A stretch of DNA of 64,000 bases from Durusdinium trenchii. Taxonomy: Eukaryota; Sar; Dinophyceae; Suessiales; Symbiodiniaceae. The notes beneath the pieces are model-generated. The model saw nothing but the letters and a program-made list of their open reading frames with translations. It did no database searches and was not told where the DNA came from. Position 1 is the stretch's first letter. Each line of letters starts with the position of its first letter. Positions 57,321 through 64,000 of the stretch are shown piece after piece. Made by a program: the position numbers and the translations under genes. The stretch lies in NCBI GenBank assembly GCA_963970005.1, contig CAXAMN010025262.1, positions 38,841-102,840 on the forward strand, in the 5' to 3' direction.

Positions 57321-57920
57321 ATCGCAACCGTTTTGCAGGCACTGGAGGTGGAGGCATACTGTCGGACTGACATGGGGTTGCCGGCATCCGCCCCTGGGCC
57401 GATGCAACCTTATCACAATCCTCCTCCATTCCCCTCTTGGGTTCTGGTTGGATGTGTTGGTTTGCAAAATCCAAGGCTTCACCCCAATCATTTTTGGCCG
57501 ATTGAACAGCCAAACAAGCCACATCTTGTGGGAAACCCATAGTGGCCATGTCGGCAACCATCCTCTCAGCCAGCTCCCGTTTCTTCTGGTCCGTTTCCTC
57601 TTCAGCTTCAAGTTGGGCTTGCTCCATCATCAAAGCCTCTAAGATTTCCTTTTCCTGCTCAATGGCGTCTAGTGCTGCCAATTCCTCTTCCATGACTTTT
57701 AAAGCCATTAGTTCATCCTCTAATGCTTTCACATTTGGAAGGGTTTCGATTGATTCTGCTACAGGTTCATCCTCCTCGTAGTACTTGGGGGTATCATTGG
57801 GTCGAGGGCATTCTGTTTGCATGATATCCCTGATGTACCCAGTCATCCCACAGCGCAAGCATTCAAACCCATGGATCTTGGACTTGACGGTGTAGTGTCC
57901 TGGTCGAGGTTCTGCAGGGC
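57321..57920 (-). CDS. Gene A exon: CxxC motif, Glu-rich coil and UBA-like segment
   Basis: Two hundred codons, the best open stretch. FECLRCGMTGYI with a later Cys looks like a small zinc-binding motif. A Glu/Leu-rich coiled coil (MEEELAALDAIEQEKEILEA) follows. MVADMATMGFPQDVACLAVQ then NDWGEALDFANQHI matches a ubiquitin-associated (UBA) domain: Met-Gly-Phe loop and three short helices. It ends in a Pro-rich stretch. The donor is a textbook GT (GCGAT^GTAAGAAG). Confidence 0.75.
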
Positions 57921-57992
57921 CTGGCACAAGGTTCTAGTCGATCCACAACATCCTGCATAGCTAGTGGGCTAGTCGGCTAGTCACAAAAATAC

Positions 57993-58075
57993 CCTTGGAC
58001 TGTTCGCCTGCAGGTGGAACGCTGCCAGCAGGCGAAGATGATGTAGGTCCACCGGTTGCTGGCGAGCATGTGGAG
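57993..58075 (-). CDS. Gene A exon: Ser/Pro/Gly linker
   Basis: Reads TCSPATGGPTSSSPAGSVPP. The acceptor is cattgatatag, the donor GT (AAGG^GTATTT). The split codon joins GPAEPRPG of the next exon. Confidence 0.5.
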
Positions 58076-58265
58076 CTATATCAATGAAAACATAGCCATG
58101 CGGATTAATATGCTGCAACATGGCATGGCATATACAACCTGCCTCCATCAGTGCGCATGTTTCCATCACCAGCTTTCCCGCCGGAGTCCTGGGAAGAGGA
58201 ACCGTGACATGTCATGTGCCATGAATACGCGATTTTAGTGTAGCCTTTTCAAACGTCAGTCCTTT

Positions 58266-58437
58266 AGTCCTTCAATCTCATTTGGCTCAACAATGACATC
58301 ATCCTCAGCCGCCTCACTTTCCCCATCCTCGCCCTCACCCTGAACATCACCACCCTCAGGGTCAGGGTCATCACCAGCCGGAGGTGGCAAAGAATCCCTG
58401 CTACCTGAGAAGGCCGGGCTTCGCGGATCTTGGACAT
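58266..58437 (-). CDS. Gene A exon: acidic region
   Basis: Starts DVQDPRSPAFSGSRDS after acceptor atctcaaaag and becomes very acidic (GEGEDGESEAAEDD). The 3' boundary near 58266 is approximate. Confidence 0.5.
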
Positions 58438-58499
58438 CTTTTGAGATTGAAGGTGAATTAATAGTTGATAGCACGGGGAAACACGATGAGCCTAGTTGC

Positions 58500-58658
58500 C
58501 GCTCGTAGTTCGCGGGCTGGCCTCTGGATAACTAATCTCAGCAATGTCCATCAACTGCCGGATTGGTACCTCCCTTGGTCTGTGACCGCGCCGGGCCAAT
58601 CGGGCAAAAATGAACACCAAGCGCTTGAGGATCCATGCCTCAAGCTTCACCGCTGAAC
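58500..58658 (-). CDS. Gene A exon: helical segment
   Basis: Fifty-three codons including LEAWILKRLVFIFARLARRG and RQLMDIAEISYPEA. The acceptor is cctgctgag, the donor GC (AGCG^GCAACT), in phase with the next exon (split Asp codon). Confidence 0.55.
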
Positions 58659-58900
58659 CTCAGCAGGACAGAGGACTCGCTAACCCTTACTTATACCTCT
58701 TGGGGCACCTGCGCTATACATTAAACAGGGCCCCCACGTGAAGGAAGTGGTTTCCCCCTGCTCCGGGCAAAGTGCAAGAACATCTCCACTGCTTCCACAA
58801 TAGTAGACAATGAAGGGCGAAGACCTCAGAAGCCAACCCCTCACTCATTTTAGCTTTTATAAGCATAGGAATTGCAATGATTTGGGGGGAGTAGCTTGCA

Positions 58901-59113
58901 TCACTGGACACAGGGGACAGATGGAGGCAAGAAACCCAAATGGCGGATTATAGGTGCCAGGATCTCATAGTTGTGAGCAACTTCTGCACGGTTAAGCTCC
59001 CTGTTCTTGGCGATGTTGGCCAAGTAACCACGGCTCCCCCGGGCGCACAGTGCATCACTTGACTTCCACTCATTGAAAATCTCACCGGCAGATGGAGACG
59101 ACCTACCCTCCAT
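58901..59113 (-). CDS. Possible 5' exon of gene A
   Basis: Open frame containing SAGEIFNEWKSSDALCARGS and then NREL...NYEILAPIIRHLG. It looks coding, but I could not phase it to the next exon, and its 5' boundary is unsure. Confidence 0.4.
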   Translation of the reverse strand: MEGRSSPSAGEIFNEWKSSDALCARGSRGYLANIAKNRELNRAEVAHNYEILAPIIRHLGFLPPSVPCVQ

Positions 59114-59609
59114 CACACCCCTAAAAGGTCAATCCACTGTGATCCACCTATGGTTTGGGCCAAAAAGTCTGCTGGCTTGAAAGTCGCAGCTGGTCCATGC
59201 TGCTTTCGTCCATTGCAACTCTTGAATGGCAGGTGGAACTGAATTGGATGAGGGTGTCTTCATGCGTGCACCTGCACATACACCCACCCATCCAGCCTCC
59301 TGCGGGCAATTCCCACAGCTGAGGGCCGGGTTTGGTTGAGAAACAGCTATGCGGCTGTGTGATCTAGGGGTAAGGGATGCGAGGGTGATGATTGAGGGGA
59401 ATGCCAGCACAACGCTCGAAGCATCAAAGAATGCTCGAGATCTCAAAAACTATATCAAAACCTTGATTGAGCACTTATTACTGCTCGTTGGAGGTCCTAG
59501 GAACAATCAGACCAACTAACTAGCCAAACCCTCATCAACTCATCATGAAATCGCATTATAGATCATACAAGTCAATATAGTATAGCATGCATGGCATATA
59601 TAGTCACCC

Positions 59610-59765
59610 TCACGCCGGATGACCGAAACCGTGGACCTCCTCGAACTCTGCCGATGACAAGAGGCCCGTGACGTCGCGGTCGGACGTGTTTGGCTCCTCC
59701 GCCGCCCAAAGGACTTGCCGGAAGAGCCGGTCATCGCCGGTCTCAGGAACATCTGGATGATACAC
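59610..59765 (-). CDS. J-domain protein, last exon with HPD motif
   Basis: Fifty-one codons and a stop. It opens VYHPDVPETGDDRLF and continues FRQVLWAAEE, the HPD loop and helix III of a DnaJ J-domain, then ends FGHPA. GC3 is high. The acceptor is ctctgaccag, phase 0, fitting the exon at 60050-60118 exactly. J-domains stimulate Hsp70 ATPase. Only about 30 residues follow the domain, so it would be C-terminal. The gene lies inside an AspRS intron on the same strand. Confidence 0.7.
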   Translation of the reverse strand: MYHPDVPETGDDRLFRQVLWAAEEPNTSDRDVTGLLSSAEFEEVHGFGHPA

Positions 59766-60049
59766 CTGGTCAGAGTCTCTCACCGCCCGCGGAGCATGTG
59801 GAACACAACACCTTGAAGTTTTTGGTTTTGACCATCTGCTTTTACCTACATGAGGAGGATGAAGGACATGTTGAAGGACATGTGCAAAAAACTTCTTCAA
59901 CTGAACGTAATTGGGGATGATTCTTCCTAAAGACGGAACCTTTCAAGTCCTTGAAGCTCCGAAAAACCAACCTCCCTCCAACCACTTGCTCCTTTCAACC
60001 ACCTCACCCACCCCCTTCACGTGATCCACACGTCGCGCGCACACGGAAC

Positions 60050-60118
60050 GGCCTTGGCCAAGCGTCGCAAGGCTCGGTGCACCGCTGGGCCATCGGCCTC
60101 GGGCGTGAGCCCTAAGAC
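60050..60118 (-). CDS. J-domain protein, exon with helix I end and helix II
   Basis: Twenty-three codons: VLGLTPEADGPAVHRALRRL followed by AKA. This is the LGL...helix II half of a J-domain. The acceptor is gatcgtcag, the donor GT (GGCC^GTTCCG), phase 0 at both ends, joining VYHPD. Upstream exons were not identified. Confidence 0.65.
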
Positions 60119-60505
60119 CTGACGATCGTGCTGGGCGCAGGTAGCCGTAGCAAGCGGCGGACAGGGTTGGGACGCGAAGAAGATCCATTGGTCAAAGCTT
60201 TTTGGAACAAACAAAAGCTGACAAACTCACATGAACCCTCTATTTGGGGGGCACCCTGAGTCCGACTGTTTCCCTCAAGAAACAGTAGGATAGTCTTGAG
60301 GGTCTGTCTTTTGAGTCTTCGGTGGGGTAGATGCATGAGACAGATTTATAAGTATAGAACAAGTTGCTCCTATAGGGCTGATTCACGTCATCGTGAAGGT
60401 CAGTTCTACATCCCGACACCCGCCGCTTTCACGTGTTTTTGCACGGTCTTCCTTTGGTGGGTAGACCTCAAACTGGCCGTTCCACATCGACGTCGATGAG
60501 TGCCT

Positions 60506-60859
60506 CTATAGAGACGACCAATAAACCCTCCCTGTAACAATCATCGAACTGGATGGCATGGCCCCTGAAAGACAATCTTCCTCAAACAGGGGGTTGTCCA
60601 CTTCCATTAATTTTGGCAGGGAGTGTAACCTGCTTTGGCAGGCAGCTGCCACTATCCTAAGCTCATCTGATGTTGGTAGCGTCCCGCTACGGGTACAGGT
60701 CATCAGCCGATCATCGGTGTGCTTGACCGACGCCCGGTGCAAACTCGGATGGTTCCCATCAGATCGCATATCGCATGGCAGCCGTCGCATCGCGCTTGGC
60801 CGTTCGCCTCGCCTGAAAAGGGTTGCTGAAGCACCATGCAGCAGAGAGTAGGACTGCAC
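60506..60859 (-). CDS. Candidate coding stretch upstream of the J-domain exons
   Basis: A 117-codon open frame on the same strand containing SDELRIVAAACQSRLHSLPK. No family recognised. It could be an upstream exon of the J-domain gene or chance. Confidence 0.25.
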   Translation of the reverse strand: MQSYSLLHGASATLFRRGERPSAMRRLPCDMRSDGNHPSLHRASVKHTDDRLMTCTRSGTLPTSDELRIVAAACQSRLHSLPKLMEVDNPLFEEDCLSGAMPSSSMIVTGRVYWSSL

Positions 60860-61048
60860 TCATGCACCTCCATTGTGGGCTCGGAAAAGGTGTCAAGGAG
60901 AAGAACTCCTATAGCATGTGGGGATCTACATTTGGATAATCATTTTCCTCTACAAACTGGTGGTTTTTCCACTTCCATTTGTTCATTTCAGGCATGTTCT
61001 ACCAACTTAGTAAGGATTCATCCGAATGTAGATGCTCCCACCAATCTA

Positions 61049-61078
61049 CAAGCATACCTGGACCATCCTGTCTAGGTC
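61049..61078. repeat. Fold-back repeat family 2, fragment
   Basis: tacctggaccatcctgtcta matches one arm of the perfect copy. Confidence 0.5.
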
Positions 61079-62629
61079 CAATGGAGATCCCGAGGGCCTA
61101 AGTAGGGCAGTCATGGGCAGTGCATTGAAGACCCGATGAGTTGGCCCAGGTTATTCAACTCTCTGGATGTCTTGGTTTGATTTGGTTTGCAAAGTTTGCA
61201 CACCCTAGCTGCCCTGACTTGATTCGACTTTCCATCCTTACTCCGTTACACACTCCCCGGGAGGCCTGCCCGCACGGCTCATCAACCATGGCAAATGGCC
61301 ACCACTTGCAAGGGCCAGTAATTGCCCGACAGGTTGGCCCAGCCCACCTATACGAGTTGCAAAAGACCTTCAAAATCAGGCAGTGGAGACTTCCACCCCC
61401 CTACATCATCTTGCTAAAGCAAGGGGAACTTAGGTAGCCGAGGCTGAACCTTGAGTGACTTGCAAAGGACCTTGATTCAGGGGCATGCAATGCATTCAGA
61501 AGTTTCAGGTCGGCGAGGTTGGGATCCCCAGCGCCCGACCGAAACCACCAACTCCTGCGAAACACAGCCTGGGTGGGTCCTCTTTCCAACCAAAACCCTG
61601 GATACACGGGGTGGAGGAATTCTTGCAACCCGGTAGAAATACAAACTGCTAGGGAAATCTACCTGACTCCACTGCCAAATGGAATGTGCAAGGTTTGACC
61701 AAACTCGGATTGAAGATCTCGCAACTGGTATTTTACCGAACACGGCGGAAGCAAACACTATTTCCTCTAGATCCTTGCTGATAGTGATGTCCATTGACGT
61801 TGTTGTGAGAAGCTATGCTAGCTGTAGTAGGATGTTGTAGGTACCACAACCTTATCTAAAAACATAAAGCCTGTACTTGTGCAAAAAAGGCCCCGACCGC
61901 TCAGCTACCCAAGGGCTTGAGGCTAAAGGCAGCCATCAGTGACATGCAAATTGCAAATTGCTAATTGCCATGCACATTGCTAAGAGACCCAACTAACCCT
62001 ATCGCTGCCTGATCGTAGGCCTGCACTGCAGGTTAGCGTGAGTCCTTGACTTTTGTGTATTTAGTCTCAGCCAAAAGGAGTGACTGGCACTGGCAATGAG
62101 TGAATGACAACATCATTTACAATCATTCCAACAGAGGTTGAAGGACCCTATAGCCTATCCCATAGGTACCCCAGTAAGGTTCTATAAGGTCACTTAACCT
62201 CTCTTCGTTCCTTCTAGGAATCCACTCGAACTTGGATTTTTGGCGCCTTCCATGAGGTCAGGTGCCACAAAGCGACGATAACCAGTGGGAGGCCCAATCG
62301 CCCAAACCACAGGCAGGCCCCAGAAACAAAAGAATACCCATCGTGATTCTAGCATTATCTTATTATTATTGAATAGATATAGGCCTTTTCAGCATGTTCA
62401 GCGCGGGTCGAATCCCCAGCAAGGGTCTCCAACTGTCCACGCTTCTTGGTCTCCCTTAAAGGACCCACATACCTTCTCAAAAAGGAGATTTATACAATTT
62501 ATGCAGGCGCCAGGAGGGCCCAGTCATACCTTCTGAGGAGGTCCTTAGGGTGTACCAAGCCCCTTTTGGGCATCACGAGCTGCATCAACCCCACCGGAAC
62601 CGCGTCCGCCCGGAGCTGAGGGACTGGAC

Positions 62630-62674
62630 GCCTCCTTCGGACGCGCCGCCGATGAGCTTCGGGGTGTGGATCTC
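62630..62674 (-). CDS. DARS1: AspRS exon: EIHTPKLIGGASEGG
   Basis: Fifteen codons reading EIHTPKLIGGASEGG, a hallmark of eukaryotic and archaeal-type AspRS. The acceptor is ccaacccaccag and the donor GT (GGC^GTCCAG). Phase 0 at both ends, so it joins ADVFRVDYFE 18.3 kb away. Confidence 0.92.
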
Positions 62675-62992
62675 CTGGTGGGTTGGAGTCGCAGACATCG
62701 GGTTGGTCCACCGCCCAGTCGCAAGGTGACCTGGATGACCTGCAGTTGGTCTGGAGACGCGATGTTGTATACAGTCCTCAGCACAACCACACACATTAAA
62801 ACTCAAAGGGAGTCAACCACCCAAGACAATCCCTTTGGGGAAACGTGGTGAAGTATGATCCTGTCTATTTTTTGGGTAGTGGTGCCCTACAGGTTCATGG
62901 TCCAGCTTGAGGCATCGTTGCAACTCCTTCAGTTCATTGAGCAGTTGCCACCGATCAAACACGAAAATCCTTTACTCCGCAGCCTGCGTTTG

Positions 62993-63009
62993 GTGTGTGT
63001 GTGTGTGTG
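62993..63009. repeat. GT microsatellite
   Basis: Pure GT run. Confidence 0.95.
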
Positions 63010-63199
63010 GCATACGAAGGGCCAAGCACGCCACTGTGCTCTTTCAGAATATCACATTGGATTCTTTCTCATTTCATCCGCTGATGGACACACATCAAGG
63101 TTGATCCCACCTTCTATCTCCCTCTCCTACACTCCGCCCCGCGGCAGGCACCATCTTCAAGACACGCCACAGCGCTCCCCCCATCTCCCCCCAGGGAGC

Positions 63200-63251
63200 C
63201 TGGAACTTGTTCTGCAGCAAAAACTCCCGGAAGAGTTCGCACACGCCCGAC
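63200..63251 (-). CDS. DARS1: AspRS exon: SGVCELFREFLLQNKFQ
   Basis: Reads SGVCELFREFLLQNKFQ, the helix before the EIHTPKL strand in eukaryotic AspRS. The acceptor is tactgatag; the first base completes a Gln codon from an upstream exon that I could not find. The donor is GC (TTCCAG^GCTCCC), phase 0, joining EIHTPKL. Confidence 0.88.
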
Positions 63252-63540
63252 CTATCAGTAAAACGAGATCGCTGGAATGGCTCAAAGGTAGTGTCTGGAA
63301 TGGCAGCTTTAGACGATTGGGATTAGGGTCTCAACAACCCTCTGAGCCCATTATTGAAAGTTTGGACATAATTATCCTGCGGACCCCCCCCCGGAAATAG
63401 TTTGGTCCACCATTCTTGGGGGACAATTTTTTCGGCAGCACTGATCGCCTTGCTTCCCCTTCTTCAGGACCCGTGTTGTCCAGTGTTGTTTTTTCCCCCC
63501 AGATAGCTGCAGGCTATAGCGGTTCCAACTTCTCAATGGT

Positions 63541-63790
63541 GTGGCTCGGGATCGGCGTTTTGGTTTTGCGGGTGCTGCTGCCATGCTGATGCTGGTGCAG
63601 GTGCAGGCTGCTGCTGTGCTGGTGCTGGTGCTGGGTCGGCGTTTTGTTTTGCCAGTGCTGGTGCCATGCTGGTGCTGGTGCAAGCGCTGGCTTTGGATCG
63701 GCGTTTCGTTCTGCAGGTGCTGCTGCCGTGCTGGTGCTGGTGCTGGTGCTTTCATTTTGCCGTGCTGGTGGTGTGCTGGTGCTGGTCCAG
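63541..63790. repeat. GCTGGT-rich minisatellite
   Basis: Blocks of (GCTGGT)n separated by tcggcgttttg-like spacers. Long open frames here are products of the repeat. Confidence 0.9.
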
Positions 63791-63889
63791 GAATGACATC
63801 ATGTCGTTTTGGGGGTGACAAACCTATACACCCGCTATCTGGCGTCTATGCCGGTGTAATTTTGTTTTTTGAAGGAACTGCCTGCATAG

Positions 63890-63907
63890 TCTCTCTCTCT
63901 CTCTCTC
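63890..63907. repeat. CT microsatellite
   Basis: Pure CT run. Confidence 0.95.
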
Positions 63908-64000
63908 AATTTCACCAATCCCTCATCCTATGGTCCTAATGTACTTATCCTCATGAAGAGATTTATATAGTCTTGGTGAACCTCTCCTGATTGACCAGCC

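Larger units (their letters stand above)
50556..58658 (-). other. Gene A span: UBA / C5-methyltransferase-like multi-exon gene
   Basis: A gene of at least 20 exons nested in the 18.3-kb AspRS intron, same strand. Order: helical segment, acidic region, Ser/Pro linker, CxxC motif, Glu-rich coiled coil, UBA-like segment, Lys/Arg/Gly-rich basic region, then a domain with DLFCG, GPDCSSWG and LEQP blocks, and a long tail with coiled-coil stretches ending in a Lys/Ala-rich terminus. The three blocks resemble motifs I, IV (catalytic Cys) and VI (Glu) of cytosine-5 methyltransferases. From memory, such proteins are multicopy in Symbiodiniaceae. Exons 54906-53642 keep phase throughout. The start exon is unsure; function is inferred. 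Confidence 0.7.
44336..62629 (-). other. 18.3-kb AspRS intron containing nested genes
   Basis: Separates EIHTPKLIGGASEGG from ADVFRVDYFE, which are adjacent in the protein. On the same strand it holds the J-domain exons, gene A, gene B and two candidate exons. The parts 44336-45800, 60860-62629 and 58659-58900 show nothing recognisable. Confidence 0.75.
189..63251 (-). other. DARS1: Aspartyl-tRNA synthetase gene span, 16 exons found, partial at both ends
   Basis: The enzyme charges tRNA(Asp) with aspartate in the cytosol. Seen: exons whose joined translation follows class IIb AspRS from the region before EIHTPKL through the AQSPQLYKQM segment, motif 2 (FRSEKSFTHRH), RPFYTMPDP, RGEEITSG, AQRIHDPQML and motif 3 (GIGMERVVM). 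Exons are 30-77 bp and nearly all junctions keep phase. Donors are a mix of GT, GC and GA. Missing are the N-terminal anticodon-binding part beyond 64000, about 10-15 residues between exons 41751-41818 and 6429-6459, and the last C-terminal residues beyond base 1. Alternative: scaffold mis-join of two AspRS fragments, but the halves complement without overlap. Identity is very safe; continuity of the 35-kb intron is inferred. Confidence 0.88.
63252..64000. other. Right edge: AspRS intron with low-complexity repeat
   Basis: Upstream of the SGVCELFREF exon. Only the (GCTGGT)-type repeat and a CT run are visible; the next AspRS exon lies beyond the window. Confidence 0.5.

Noticed and set aside
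46980-59440. Terminal inverted repeats around genes A and B
   Set aside because: I compared the edges by eye and found only a direct, not inverted, similarity.
63372-63821. 149-codon His/Ala/Pro-rich open frame
   Set aside because: Product of the GCTGGT minisatellite; no splice or start support.
1-64000. Bacterial operons, CRISPR arrays, rRNA genes
   Set aside because: No tandem uninterrupted genes with ribosome sites, no repeat-spacer arrays and no rRNA-like stretches were seen.

Overview
The window looks like nuclear DNA of a dinoflagellate, most likely Symbiodiniaceae or a close relative. The evidence is tiny exons in long introns, repeated GC and GA 5' splice sites beside GT, and protein families I recall as multicopy in Symbiodiniaceae. 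There is no bacterial-style gene packing, and a 514-base N gap (27655-28168) marks a draft scaffold. All assignments are from reading; no search was run.

The main result is one gene that covers nearly the whole window on the minus strand. Sixteen small exons (30-77 bp) between 63251 and 189 encode a eukaryotic cytosolic-type aspartyl-tRNA synthetase (AspRS), with class II motifs 2 and 3. Read right to left they run in protein order without overlap, and almost every junction keeps phase. The N-terminus and the last residues lie outside the window, and about 10-15 residues between YPFE (41751) and RFSEAIALL (6459) were not found. Two introns are very large: 44336-62629 (18.3 kb) and 6460-41750 (35.3 kb).

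The 18.3-kb intron holds other genes on the same strand: the last exons of a J-domain (DnaJ-like) protein (60118-59610); gene A (58658-50556), a many-exon gene with a CxxC motif, a UBA-like segment, a Lys/Arg/Gly-rich region and a C5-methyltransferase-like region (DLFCG, GPDC, LEQP); and gene B (49988-47138), a many-exon gene of a multicopy dinoflagellate-type family that may be transposase-like. A and B run tandem about 0.57 kb apart. A one-helix membrane protein exon (46846-46597) and another exon-like piece (45872-45807) follow.

The 35.3-kb intron is mostly non-coding, scattered with GC-rich islands of 100-220 bp. Many read as open, GC3-rich frames with splice-like ends, usually on the minus strand; they are listed as candidate exons with modest confidence. 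It also holds minisatellites (24.6-28.2 kb), microsatellites and two families of fold-back (inverted) repeats.

Overall the locus is an extremely stretched housekeeping gene whose introns carry same-strand genes and mobile-looking sequence. Whether the nested genes are expressed separately, for example by spliced-leader trans-splicing from the same precursor, cannot be decided from sequence alone.
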